DNA of 64,000 bases from Procambarus clarkii (GCF_040958095.1 NC_091175.1:20498003-20562002), one strand, 5' to 3'. Positions 1 through 10,729 are shown, counted from the first letter of the stretch. Made by a program: numbers and translations. The notes: generated by a model from the sequence alone, not told the origin.

Positions 1-697
1 GATGGTAGGGAATAGTGATGGAGCTGAAGGAGGCCAGGTAGTGCTGGGGTGGTGAGATGGTAGGGAATAGTGATGGAGCTGAAGGAGGCCAGGTAGTGCT
101 GGGGTGGTGAGATGGTAGGGAATAGTGATGGAGCTGAAGGAGGCCAGGTAGTGCTGGGGTGGTGAGATGGTAGGGAATAGTGATGGAGCTGAAGGAGGCC
201 AGGTAGTGCTGGGGTGGTGAGATGGTAGGGAATAGTGATGGAGCTGAAGGAGGCCAGGTAGTGCTGGGGTGGTGAGATGGTAGGGAATAGTGATGGAGCT
301 GAAGGAGGCCAGGTAGTGCTGGGGTGGTGAGATGGTAGGGAATAGTGATGGAGCTGAAGGAGGCCAGGTAGTGCTGGGGTGGTGAGATGGTAGGGAATAG
401 TGATGGAGCTGAAGGAGGCCAGGTAGTGCTGGGGTGGTGAGATGGTAGGGAATAGTGATGGAGCTGAAGGAGGCCAGGTAGTGCTGGGGTGGTGAGATGG
501 TAGGGAATAGTGATGGAGCTGAAGGAGGCCAGGTAGTGCTGGGGTGGTGAGATGGTAGGGAATAGTGATGGAGCTGAAGGAGGCCAGGTAGTGCTGGGGT
601 GGTGAGATGGTAGGGAATAGTGATGGAGCTGAAGGAGGCCAGGTAGTGCTGGGGTGGTGAGATGGTAGGGAATAGTGATGGAGCTGAAGGAGGCCAG
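1..697. repeat. 55-bp minisatellite, 12.7 copies
   Basis: The unit starts GATGGTAGGGAATAGTGATG and repeats every 55 bases. The twelve full copies (1-660) read as identical, with a partial copy to 697. The array runs off the left edge of the window. Identity across copies implies very recent amplification or assembly duplication. Confidence 0.97.
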
Positions 698-2400
698 CAG
701 TACCCCAGGTGCTGCTGGGAGTGTAGGGGGGGGGTCAGCAGTACCCCAGGTGCTGCTGGGAGTGTAGGGGGGGGGGTCAGCAGTACCCCAGGTGCTGCTG
801 GGAGTGTAGGGGGGGGGTCAGCAGTACCCCAGGTGCTGTTGGGAGTGTAGGGGGGGGGGTCAGCAGTACCCCAGGTACTGCTGGGAGTGTAGGGGGGGGT
901 CAGCAGTACCCCAGGTGCTGCTGGGAGTGTAGGGGGGGGTCAGCAGTACCCCAGGTGCTGCTGGGAGTGTAGGGGGGGTCAGCAGTACCCCAGGTGCTGC
1001 TGGGAGTGTAGGGGGGGGGTCAGCAGTACCCCAGGTGCTGCTGGGAGTGTAGGGGGGGGGTCAGCAGTACCCCAGGTGCTGCTGGGAGTGTAGGGGGGGG
1101 GTCAGCAGTACCCCAGGTGCTGCTGGGAGTGTAGGGGGGGGGTCAGCAGTACCCCAGGTGCTGCTGGGAGTGTAGGGGGGGGGGTCAGCAGTACCCCAGG
1201 TGCTGCTGGGAGTGTTAGAGGGGGGGTCAGCAGTACCCCAGGTGCTGCTGGGAGTGTAGGAGGGGGGGTCAGCAGTACCCCAGGTGCTGCTGGGAGTGTT
1301 AGAGGGGGGGGGTCAGCAGTACCCCAGGTGCTGCTGGGAGTGTTAGAGGGGGGGGGGGTCAGCAGTACCCCAGGTGCTGCTGGGAGTGTAGGGGGGGGTC
1401 AGCAGTACCCCAGGTGCTGCTGGGAGTGTAGGGGGGGTCAGCAGTACCCCAGGTGCTGCTGGGAGTGTAGGGGGGGGGTCAGCAGTACCCCAGGTGCTGC
1501 TGGGAGTGTAGGGGGGGGGTCAGCAGTACCCCAGGTGCTGCTGGGAGTGTAGGGGGGGGTCAGCAGTACCCCAGGTGCTGCTGGGAGTGTAGGGGGGGGT
1601 CAGCAGTACCCCAGGTGCTGCTGGGAGTGTAGGAGGGGGGGGTCAGCAGTACCCCAGGTGCTGCTGGGAGTGTTAGAGGGGGGGTCAGCAGTACCCCAGG
1701 TGCTGCTGGGAGTGTAGGGGGGGGGTCAGCAGTACCCCAGGTGCTGCTGGGAGTGTTAGAGGGGGGGTCAGCAGTACCCCAGGTGCTGCTGGGAGTGTAG
1801 GGGGGGGGTCAGCAGTACCCCAGGTGCTGCTGGGAGTGTAGGGGGGGGGTCAGCAGTACCCCAGGTGCTGCTGGGAGTGTTAGAGGGGGGGGTCAGCAGT
1901 ACCCCAGGTGCTGCTGGTAGTGTAGGGGGGTCAGCAGTACCCCAGGTGCTGCTGGTAGTGTAGGGGGGTCAGCAGTACCCCAGGTGCTGCTGGGAGTGTT
2001 AGAGGGGGGGGGGGTCAGCAGTACCCCAGGTGCTGCTGGGAGTGTTAGAGGGGGGGGTCAGCAGTACCCCAGGTGCTGCTGGGAGTGTTAGAGGGGGGGG
2101 GGGTCAGCAGTACCCCAGGTGCTGCTGGGAGTGTAAGAGGGGGGGTCAGCAGTATCCCAGGTGCTGCTGGGAGTGTTAGAGGGGGGGGTCAGCAGTACCC
2201 CAGGTGCTGCTGGGAGTGTAGGGGGGGGTCAGCAGTACCCCAGGTGCTGCTGGGAGTGTAGGGGGGGTCAGCAGTACCCCAGGTGCTGCTGGGAGTGTAG
2301 GGGGGGGGGTCAGCAGTACCCCAGGTGCTGCTGGGAGTGTTAGAGGGGGGGGTCAGCAGTACCCCAGGTGCTGCTGGGAGTGTAGGGGGGGGGGGGTCAG
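698..2400. repeat. ~41-bp G-run minisatellite
   Basis: About 41 copies of a unit reading GTCAGCAGTACCCCAGG, then TGCTGCTGGGAGTGTAG, then a run of 6-11 G. Copies differ mainly in G-run length and in TAG versus TTAGAG before the run. The array follows the 55-bp array without spacer. Short frames here are repeat artefacts. Confidence 0.97.
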
Positions 2401-2566
2401 CACATGAGAGACTATGAGGGCCGCTGGGAGGCTGAGGACAGGAAGGTCTCCTAAGACGTGTTAATCAGATGCATATAACCCCGCGATGTTTGGATGGATA
2501 AAGACACACGGAAAATATTCAGAAACACTAATGGAAATTCCCGTGAGTTATTTTCACCAATAATGG

Positions 2567-2842
2567 GAGCGGTGAGTGAGTGCTGGGGCTGTGTGTTGTC
2601 TTCACAGCTGTGTGAGCGGTGAGTGAGTGCTGGGGCTGTGTGTTGTCTTCACAGCTGTGTGAGCGGTGAGTGAGTGCTGGGGCTGTGTGTTGTCTTCACA
2701 GCTGTGTGAGCGGTGAGTGAGTGCTGGGGCTGTGTTGTCTTCACAGCTGTGTGAGCGGTGAGTGAGTGCTGGGGCTGTGTTGTCTTCACAGCTGTGTGAG
2801 CGGTGAGTGAGTGCTGGGGCTGTGTTGTCTTCACAGCTGTGT
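2567..2842. repeat. 45-47-bp minisatellite with splice-like motifs
   Basis: Six copies begin at 2567, 2614, 2661, 2708, 2753 and 2798. The first three spacings are 47 bases and the later ones 45, through loss of one TG. Each unit holds GGTGAGTGAGTG and, about 30 bases on, TTGTCTTCACAG, resembling a 5' and a 3' splice site. The 2,401-2,566 stretch before it shows no feature. Confidence 0.95.
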
Positions 2843-3384
2843 ACTCACCTATGTGCACTTCAGCACTTGTCCCTGCACGGTTGTGTCTCAGCTCCCAACT
2901 GTCTATAACCACCAGTCTATTTATGCAATTATTTGTTATAGTTAATAAATATAGTTAATAGTCAAAGTTAATTCTAATCTAATACCAACATTTATTTTTC
3001 CAAGAGATTGAGTCCTATATTCCCCCTAGTATTTGGTGCCCCCCCCCCCCCCACTGATGCCAATACCGCCAATCGTTTACTGGCCACCCCCCCCCCCCCT
3101 GGCCTAAGGGAAGTTCCATGAGTGTAACAAGGTTCTTATCCCCGATAACAACCCCTATATTTTGTGCAACCATTTGTTCATACATCTTCTTACTTCATTT
3201 AATTCAAAACTATATAATAAATGCCTTGACGTGGTGAGAATAATACGTGTGAGCGTCTGGTGCGTTTGGCAGCTCTCGTTACACTAAGATCTCACACGCG
3301 GCTGTTGCATTTGTTTGTCATTTTGGGCATAGTTAGGCCTAGGTTAGGCTTGGTTGGTATCCCAGCATATTTAGACACGTGTCA

Positions 3385-3560
3385 TTAATTAGGTTTACAT
3401 ACGACTCACAACTGATGACGTTCGAACACTTCCGGAACAAGTGCTTCACTGACGACTTGTGTTCGAACCACAACGCTATAAATGCTTCACCCACGTACTA
3501 CAAATACAAATAATCGCCAACAGAACCTAAACACCTAACCTAACCTACGCCTAACTATAC
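3385..3560 (+). repeat. dispersed repeat family D, copy 1
   Basis: The segment contains CAACTGATGACGTTCGAACA, AAATGCTTCACCCACGTACT and CACCTAACCTAACCTA. Recognisable copies recur at 5,640-5,990 and three times in 39,600-40,545. No coding potential is visible. The class (SINE, MITE or other) is unknown. The 2,843-3,384 stretch before it is AT-rich with two poly-C runs and no gene seen. Confidence 0.8.
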
Positions 3561-3845
3561 ATAGAACTTTAGGACGTAATTACGTGATTATATTCTACTT
3601 AAACACTTGCCTCAACGATACAAACTATGCATGTTGTGAAGTGTGAAGTGAAGCAGTGGTTTGCTTCATTACTTCATGACCCGAGATTCCTTCCTTCCAG
3701 CAAGACTCGTTCATCGTCAGTAACCCAGCAGCTGCCTTACACAGCGGGTCTCGAAGGCTTGTCTCCAACATTTGACGTTTAATTTTAATTGACGGGCGCC
3801 AGAAAGCAAAGTGCTGCGTGTGAAAACTTTAACTTCGGTTTTAAG

Positions 3846-4887
3846 ATGGTATTTAGCGGTATCTTGGCAAGTGCGGTACCAATGATTGAGATTGATGGAG
3901 GCGATGTCACTGACCCGCTCGCAGTTTTTAGTGGTTCGTCTCCTGCGCCTGATGCTGCAGCTGGTACTGGGGGCCGTGATCATAGCATGGACGACATCGT
4001 CAGTTATACGACGGTGTTCACGCTGGTGTGCTTTGTTATCATGTCTCTGCTCATGTGCCTTTACCTGTGCTGGAGACGCTCTAAAAATGAGTGAGTATAA
4101 ATCTTAAGTTAGAGGAACTTTACTTTACCGGCAACTATAAAGTGCGGTGGTTAAAGTAGAAACTCTTCCCCCTCCCCCTCCCTCCCTCGTATTCTCGAAA
4201 GTGTCTACAGGATTAAAGTTCTAAAACTAAATTCGGCAATGTCAATATATATAATGAGGTATTAAAGACTTGGCAATTTTTATCTTAATTTTTGTTTAAC
4301 TAAATTTGGAAATGGCGGTAAAGTTCCTGAAAATACGAAGACATAACTTTTTTATATAATAAAAATTACAAATTTTGTGTTAATAGCTTTTAACTCTAGC
4401 ATCCTCTCATAGCTCCCAACTCTGAATTGGAAAGTGATCGGTACTAATCTCTTCCCCCTTAACCATGTAGTACTAAAAAGAGGTTCAGGTCTGTTATCTT
4501 GCACTTTCACTTCTAGTAGTTTCAGAAACTTGAGCCATGTTATCACTAAGCACAAAGATTACTTCTTTTTTTTTTTTTTTCCCTTCTACCTCGCTAGGTA
4601 ATTTCAATCTGCCACTGAATATTGAAACAGTGGTACTTGGGTTACCTTCTCGGGCATTAGCTAGAATCTTAAGACCCACAACTTCCCAAATACTAAATGC
4701 ACCGTTGTAACTAGTGTTCACAATGTTGGTACACAAAACATAAATGGTTCATAGCCTAGGCAACATTCTACACTACCTTAATTTAGTTTAAACCTTTAAG
4801 TTGGTCTTTGGTATATCCATCCTGGCGTTTTGATAATCACTAGCTGCCCTTACTACTGTTTACAGGTACACTAAGCTGGGCTACTGA
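3846..4887 (+). CDS. single-pass membrane microprotein, two coding exons
   Basis: This is a predicted spliced gene, join(3846..4090, 4866..4887), giving 88 residues. The ATG has a good context (AAGATGG). Exon 1 encodes a small-residue-rich N-terminal half with Asp and Gly/Ala/Pro. A hydrophobic segment follows at about residues 53-75 (core FTLVCFVIMSLLMCLYL), then a basic WRRSK stop-transfer. Exon 1 ends at a strong donor (GA|GTGAGTATAA). An acceptor with a pyrimidine-rich tract lies at 4,865 (TGTTTACAG). Splicing in this phase adds only YTKLGY and then TGA. Without splicing the frame also stops at once, after 82 residues. Composition suggests a type I or III topology with a short cytoplasmic tail. 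The YTKL resembles a YxxL-type sorting signal, but that is inference. I do not recognise the family. An Inr-like TCAGT at 3,717 could mark the start of transcription. The intron and 3' UTR carry no other feature. Confidence 0.6.
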
Positions 4888-5074
4888 CCTGCCTTGTGGT
4901 GGGAGACTACCGGGGTGTGTCGCCTCCAGTGGATGACTCCACCCTCTCCAGGATGCAGATTCTCACCGACATTCTTAATTTTAGATTTTAATTGATATTT
5001 GTGAAGGTATACCTTATTTTTAATTGAACTGCATAATTTTATCACGTGGAAGAGACGCTTCTGTATTCCATATT

Positions 5075-5080
5075 AATAAA
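5075..5080 (+). promoter_or_regulatory. polyadenylation signal AATAAA
   Basis: AATAAA lies 188 bases after the predicted TGA of the two-exon microprotein gene, within AT-rich sequence. This is a plausible 3' UTR length and supports transcription on the + strand. Confidence 0.55.
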
Positions 5081-5639
5081 CTTTTAAAATTCCTAAATGG
5101 GTTTTTAAAACTTCCTTTTTTCACTAGGTATAAATATTTCCTAAATACTGAAACATATTTTTAGTGTTAATCTGTAGACTAACTAGACTTCGTTGCCGGT
5201 GGTTAAGTAACGCCCCCGCCCCTCCTTTTTGGCGAGTTTCTTGGCAAACTTTCTGCCTGGTAGACTAGGCTCGCTATCGCTTATTAATCAGAACCGGATT
5301 AAACTACTTTGAATTGACATCGGATTTGTATGGTGTAGGCTACTTAAATGGACTGGACGCAAACGACTAAAGTAGATTAATGTTGATTGACAGATACGGT
5401 TATATTTAGATTCTAAAAATTGTGGCACAAATAGATTCTCTAAATCAAGAAATTTAACTTAGATAACGTGAGGAAGAAGGGTAAAACAATTACGGGGAAA
5501 GACTTGCTTGTGTTAAACAGTATCATGGACATGGCGACTAAGGGCAAGTGTTCGTAGAGTAGTACTTGGCGAGGCAAAAGTGGGCTAGTGCATGCACCAA
5601 GACCCGGATTGGCGTGCAGAGTGAAGCCTGGTGCCTGTT

Positions 5640-5990
5640 GAATATCCAGCGACATGGTGCTGCCCGGCCTCCAAACAGACCCAAGTAATTTCATGCACTC
5701 GCCAAACCCCCGTTTATGAAAGTTTACAAGACTCGCAACTGATGACATCCGAACACTTCCGAAAGTGCTTCACTGACTAATTTTGTTAGAACCACACCGT
5801 TCTAAATGCTTCACCCACGTAATACAAATACTCGCAAACATGACAAACACAAAGTTAACGATACATAGAATTTGTAAGTATAATATTAGAGAACACACAC
5901 AGGTTTAATACACAGCATGTTAAAACTGATGACTGCGTCTGGGGAGGACGGCCGCTGTTTTAACCAGCCTAGTGTGAGGACAGGTTGTGG
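5640..5990 (+). repeat. dispersed repeat family D, copy 2
   Basis: The order of motifs matches the other family D copies: ACTGATGACATCCGAACA, AAATGCTTCACCCACGTA, then ACAGCATGTTAAAACTGATG and a GACGGCCGCTG block also seen near 40,200. It is diverged, so older than copy 1. The 5,081-5,639 stretch before it has no recognisable feature. Confidence 0.7.
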
Positions 5991-6465
5991 ACATTATGCA
6001 AAGATGTAAACTACATAGTTAAGCATTTTTGCCTTGAAAAATTGCAAGCTTCTGCAAACACAACACTCGATAAATACCTGCCGAAAGAGGCACTAAATTT
6101 GAGATTAACTCTGAGGTCTTTAGAAGTTTCAATAGAAAATGCAATAAAGTCCAGATGCAACTTGTACAGTACACTTGAAACTGACAACACGCAGGTCGCA
6201 AGTTTGTGACATTTATACCAATAAAAGGCATGACAAAAGATGAATATACTGAATTTTGTAGTTGATGGGACAAATGCAAAGTCTGGCTAAAACTGGAGCG
6301 CCACACCAGTTCTATAGAACACCTAAGTGACTGAATGCAAGGGGAACATATTAGAGCTGTGAACGAAAACCCTCGACCCATGTCAAAGTTAATATGGGAT
6401 TAGATAAATATGGAAATAACATTTTTAAAGGACATGATATATGGGATGAAATATGTTAAGGAATA
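5985..6465 (+). pseudogene. decayed coding-like segment, family unknown
   Basis: A frame from 5,985 runs 74 codons to a TGA at 6,207-6,209. The next ~250 bases read like protein in another frame, with stretches such as VTFIPIKGMTKDEYTEFC and LKLERHTSSIEHLSD, but three in-frame stops interrupt it. The pattern suggests a former coding sequence with a frameshift near 6,195. I do not recognise the product. It may be an old retrocopy or a piece of a transposon protein. Confidence 0.3.
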
Positions 6466-6475
6466 AAGGTCGCCT

Positions 6476-6724
6476 CCAGGACCCGGATTCACGAAGCAGT
6501 TACGCAAGTACTTACGAACGTGTACATCTTTCCTCAATCTTTGACGGCTTTGGTTACATTTATTAAACAGTTTACAAGCATCAACTTGCCAATTGTTATA
6601 AACAGCCTCCTGGTGCTTCGGAGCTCATTAGCTGTTTAATAAATGTAAACAAAGCTGCCAAAGAATGAGAAGATGTACAGGTTAGTAAGTGCTTGCGTAA
6701 CTGCTTCGTGAATCTGGCCCCTGG
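6476..6724. mobile_element. MITE with long terminal inverted repeats
   Basis: The left end (CCAGGACCCGGATTCACGAA) and the right end (TTCGTGAATCTGGCCCCTGG) are inverted copies. The match continues for over 50 bases and loosely toward the centre (TTTATTAAACAG versus CTGTTTAATAAA). The element is about 249 bp with no coding capacity, as expected for a non-autonomous DNA transposon. No clear target duplication is visible. From 6,725 to 6,973 no gene is seen. Confidence 0.8.
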
Positions 6725-6973
6725 TAAGTGTTTGGCCTAACCAGTGACGGACTAACCCTAGCAACCCACGTAACCAATCCACACAAAGGCATAGAAATTG
6801 TCAATATTATGGTGCTTTAATATTTACTAATACGTTGCATTTTAAACGGATTGGTAGATACCCCTAGGAAATAACACGTATTTGGCGTGACGAGGGATGG
6901 GGCCCCATCCACCATAACTACCACCCCTTCCCTCCCCTACCCCCATATCCCCCTGGCACCACGCATAGGATAG

Positions 6974-7150
6974 GGGGCTTGATAGCTGAGTGGACAGCGC
7001 TCTGGACTCGTAATCCTAGGGTTTAGGATTAACAGTTAGGCAGCTGTTACGGGCTGCTTCCTGGGGGGGGTGAGAAAATTAGTTGTTAGTAATAGTTGAG
7101 AGGCGGGCCGAAAGATAAGAGCTCAACCCCCGCAAGCACAACTAGGTGAC
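6974..7150 (+). mobile_element. tRNA-derived SINE (family T), internally deleted
   Basis: The head GGCTTGATAGCTGAGTGGAC carries an A-box-like TAGCTGAGTGG and a loop CTCGTAA, the anticodon position of a tRNA-Thr(CGT). The B box is lost. The copy then jumps to the GGGCTGCTTCCTGGG block and ends with the GAGAGGCGGG...AACTAGGTGA tail shared with the CR1-like LINE. Confidence 0.8.
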
Positions 7151-7394
7151 TACAGGAGGGGTTGAGAGGCTACAGGTGTGGTGGAGGGCGCCTCCCGGGG
7201 CAGGTGGCGCCGCCACCACCATCTGTGGCTGTAGACCCAATCACAAAGTTCTGATCACCAAATGGGAATGTTTAGCCGACTGTGGCACGGACCAGGCACG
7301 GACCTGGCACGGACCAGGCACGGGAAGTAGAGAGGGAAGGTGGGGACACAGAGGGGCAAGGTGGGAGGGGGTTGAGATGATTGATAGAGGAGGA

Positions 7395-7590
7395 GGGGAG
7401 AGGAAAGGTAATTATCAGGAGAAAATGCTAAAGCCATTACGACTATATAGCACTGGGAAGGGGTCAAGATAAGGATATGGGATGGGACGGGGGGAAAGGA
7501 ATGGTGCCCAATCACTTGAACGATTGGGGATTGAACGCCGACCTGCATGGCGCGAGACCGTCGTTCTACCGTCCAGCCCAAGAGGAAGAG
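7395..7590 (-). mobile_element. tRNA-derived SINE (family G), full-looking copy
   Basis: Read on the - strand it starts with a tRNA-like head (TGGGCTGGACGGTAGAACGA, then GGCGTTCAATCCCC as B box). It continues through GGGCACCATTCC and ends near AATGGCTTTAGC. The same family recurs at 39,195-39,355 and 63,943-64,000. The 7,151-7,394 and 7,591-7,949 stretches show no clear feature. Confidence 0.75.
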
Positions 7591-7949
7591 GGAAGACAAT
7601 TCAAATAAATACCATAACACGCTGTTCAATTTATCAAGAACTAACTGTACATAAACCAATTTCCTGCCATTTATGGTGGACCATTATGGGGGACAGGATG
7701 CCTGTGATGTTATCGAGGCCATGCAGGATCCATCCCACAACAGTCTTATTACTCCCAACTTCCTGTTTCATTGTGAGGCGACAGTTAACGGATATTGAAG
7801 ACAATATAATTGCCTGCATAAAGACATCACATTACAGTGATCCATCGTGATAACATCAGTAGCAGCCACAGTGAGGAGTCGAACCTGCACACAGGGTGCA
7901 TACCTGCCCTCGCCAGGAGACACAGGGTACGCTAGATACACACAGTTCC

Positions 7950-8095
7950 AAGTGTAGATATGATAGAGCCCAGTAGGCTCAGAAACCTGTACACCTGTTG
8001 ATTGACCGTTGAGAGGCGGGACCAAAGAGCCAGAGCTCAACCCCCACAAGCACAAATAGGTGAGTACAACTAGGTGAGTACACACACACCGTACC
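7950..8095 (+). mobile_element. CR1-like LINE 3' end fragment
   Basis: The segment matches the end of the LINE at 43,927-46,288 in order: AGATATGATAGAGCCCAGTA, then GTTGATTGAC, GAGAGGCGGGACCAAAGAGC, GAGCTCAACCCCC, and two AGGTGAGTACA terminal repeats. Nothing of the coding region is retained beyond the last codons. Confidence 0.85.
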
Positions 8096-8105
8096 CTTTT
8101 TTAAT

Positions 8106-8403
8106 GGGCAGGTGGCTGAGTGGACAACACGCTGGACGCGTGATCCTGTGGTCCCGGGTTCGATTCCCGGCGCCGACCAGAAGCAATGGGCAGAGTTTCT
8201 TTCACCCTGATGCCCCTGTTACCTAGCAGTAAATAGGTACCTGGGAGTTAGTCAGCTGTCACGGGCTGCTTCTTGGTGTGAGTGTGTGTGTGGTGTGAAA
8301 AAAAGTTAGTAATAGTTGGTTGACAGTTGAGAGGCGGGCCGAAAGAGCAGAGCTCAACCCCCGCAAGCACAACTAGGTGAATACAACTAGGTGAATACAC
8401 ACA
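8106..8403 (+). mobile_element. tRNA-derived SINE (family T), complete copy with LINE tail
   Basis: The head GGGCAGGTGGCTGAGTGGAC contains an A box (TGGCTGAGTGG), and GGGTTCGATTCCC is a good B box. The middle (CAGAGTTTCTTTCACCCTGA, then AGCAGTAAATAGGTACCTGG) is common to all family T copies. The 3' end, from GAGAGGCGGGCCGAAAGAGC on, matches the 3' end of the CR1-like LINE and finishes with two AACTAGGTGAATAC repeats. It is not a functional tRNA gene, because the head is imperfect and fused to SINE body. Confidence 0.9.
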
Positions 8404-9310
8404 GGGTATAGACTCGTTCCTCTCATTGTTTGCTGATGATGCAAAAATTATGAGGAGGATTAAGACAGAAGATAATATAAGTCTACAAGATGACCTAGAC
8501 AAACTGAAGGAATGGTCCGACAAATGGCTGCTAAAGTGCAACCCAAGTAAATGTAAGGTGATAAAACTAGGCGGAGGAAATAGGAGGCCAGACACAGGAT
8601 ACCGAATGGGAGATGAAGTCCTTCGAGAAACGGACGGAGAGAAAGATCTAGCAGCTGATATCACGCCAAGCTTGTCTCCTGAAGCCCACATAAAAAGAAT
8701 AACATCAGCGGCGTATGCGAGGTTGGCTAACATCATAACAGCCTTCAGACACCTGTGTAAGGAATCATTCACAACCTTGTATACCACATATGTAAGACCA
8801 ATCCTAGAGTATGCGGCCCCAGCATGGAGCCCGTACCTTGTCAAGCACAAGATGAAGCAGGAAACAGTTCAGAGGTATGCCACTACGTTAGTCCCAGAAC
8901 TAAGAGGCATGAGTTACGAGGAAAGGCTGCGTGAACTGCACCTCAGGTCGCTGGAAGACAGAAGAGCTCGAGGAGACATGATCACTACATACAAAATTCT
9001 CATGTTAGAGAAGGATGAATTATTTAAGACTGGCGGTACACGAACAAGGGAACACAGGTGGAAACCGAGTACCCAAATGAGCCACAGGGACGTTAGAAAC
9101 AACTTTTTCAGTGTCAGAGTAGTTAGTAAATGGAATGCATTAAGCAGTGATGTGGTGGAGGCTGACTCCATATACAGTTTCAAATGTAGATATGATTAAG
9201 CTCGAGAGACTCAGGAATCTCTACTCAAGGTGATAGGCGGTTGAGAGGCGGGTGTAAAGATCAGAGCTCAACCCCCGCGAGCACAACTAGGGGAGCACAC
9301 CCCGGCCACC
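8404..9310 (+). mobile_element. 5'-truncated CR1-like LINE
   Basis: The element starts in the middle of the reverse transcriptase, directly after the terminal repeats of the SINE ending at 8,403. It runs to the family 3' tail (GAGAGGCGGGTGTAAAGATC, GAGCTCAACCCCCGCGAGCA, AACTAGGGGAGCACA). Severe 5' truncation is normal for target-primed reverse transcription. Confidence 0.9.
8405..9199 (+). pseudogene. CR1-like LINE reverse transcriptase, C-terminal part
   Basis: The frame is open from the truncation point to TAA at 9,197-9,199, about 264 codons without an internal stop. It begins just before the RT motif C (FADD) and keeps the downstream thumb region (KWLLKCNPSKCKVI, LYTTYVRPILEYAAPAWSPY) and the family C-terminus ending KCRYD. 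It aligns by eye along its full length with the last ~265 residues of the - strand ORF at 44,031-46,289. The copy lacks endonuclease and motifs A and B, so it cannot act alone. The ancestral enzyme would copy LINE RNA into nicked chromosomal DNA. Confidence 0.85.
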
Positions 9311-9538
9311 GTCAGGAGACAAGGCACAACAACCATTCCAAGGTTTCACCAACACAAGTGTTCATATACAACAGCAAAATAACGGGTTCAAATGTTCGCG
9401 TTCCCAGAGTAAATGACCAAAGTTGGTTCTGCCAACTGGTTCAGAAAACTAAACATTTTGGTGGATATCTAGATATTTTGGATATCTACATATATATCTA
9501 CATATACACATATATTATCTACATATATACACATATAT

Positions 9539-9674
9539 ATGATTTTTGATTTACCTCCAACAGTGAAGCATAATGTACGAAAGATTGAGAAAATTCGTGT
9601 TAGAATTATTAATCTTACTTTTTCGGTCATATTTAATAAAATATGTCTACAGGAAAGACTGCTACCAAAATATA

Positions 9675-9680
<6 letters not shown>
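9539..9680 (+). pseudogene. Penelope-like element, N-terminal ORF fragment
   Basis: The frame reads DLPPTVKHNVRKIEKIRVRI, then INLTFSVIFNKICLQERLLP, before dissolving into (TA)n at about 9,680. It parallels the fragment at 57,793-57,910 (LSPDAKKIVRGIEALNQKII, VIFNEI). The pattern resembles the N-terminal region of Penelope-like element proteins. That assignment is from memory of the family and is uncertain. Confidence 0.45.

Positions 9681-9753
<73 letters not shown>
9681..9753. repeat. (TA)n microsatellite
   Basis: About 36 uninterrupted TA units. A shorter irregular TATA/CATA tract precedes it at 9,485-9,540. IYIYIY frames here are artefacts. The sequence 9,754-10,010 begins with ATCACGAAAATTAACACGTG, an end also found in the palindrome at 10,585-10,850. 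Confidence 0.97.
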
Positions 9754-9756
<3 letters not shown>

Positions 9757-10010
9757 AGTGTCTGTAAATCACGAAAATTAACACGTGATGAAAAATGTAA
9801 CAATATGCACCATGGCGTACCTGGTTCCTTAACCACTCGACCACCGTGACTGTACAAAAGTCATTGGTAGCCGAGGCTATATCCCCAACGACCCGACGGC
9901 ACTTGGTGGTAAGCTTGGGCATAGATACTTCATCGAATCACCTCACTTTGTGGGGTCACGTGAGCAACACAAATGCCAACAAGCTTGAATGTTCGCACAC
10001 ACACACACTC

Positions 10011-10014
<4 letters not shown>

Positions 10015-10080
<66 letters not shown>
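10015..10080. repeat. (TA)n microsatellite
   Basis: An uninterrupted TA tract, preceded by a short CA tract (10,001-10,008) and abutting the left end of MITE copy 1. Confidence 0.97.
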
Positions 10081-10592
<512 letters not shown>

Positions 10593-10666
10593 ATATCACG
10601 AAAATAAACACGTGATTAAGAATGTGACAATGTCAGACCACGAAGGAAAAATGAAACAGGAAATTT

Positions 10667-10705
10667 CCTTAAGTACTTTCGTATATTAAATACATCTTCA
10701 GAAGG
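10667..10705 (-). ncRNA. hammerhead-ribozyme-like motif, - strand copy
   Basis: This is the exact reverse complement of the motif in the other arm: the core complement TCTTCAG is at 10,695-10,701 and TTTC (for GAAA) at 10,677-10,680. Transcription of either strand would therefore produce one sense and one antisense copy that can also pair with each other. Confidence 0.48.
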
Positions 10706-10729
10706 TCTTCTTTGCGACCTTCTTTGCGA

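Noticed and set aside
2843..2900. Inverse copy of the CR1-like LINE tail (TGTACTCACCTATGTGCACT)
   Set aside because: The resemblance to TGTACTCACCTAGTTGTGCT stops after about 20 bases and the rest of the tail is not present.
7255..7850. 134- and 122-codon frames on both strands
   Set aside because: They overlap SINE family G and unique sequence, with no recognisable protein features.
8106..8176. tRNA-Thr gene (also at 37,598, 38,609 and inverse at 38,241)
   Set aside because: A and B boxes and a Thr-like anticodon loop are present, but the stems are imperfect and each head is fused to a conserved SINE body, so these are SINE promoters, not tRNA genes.
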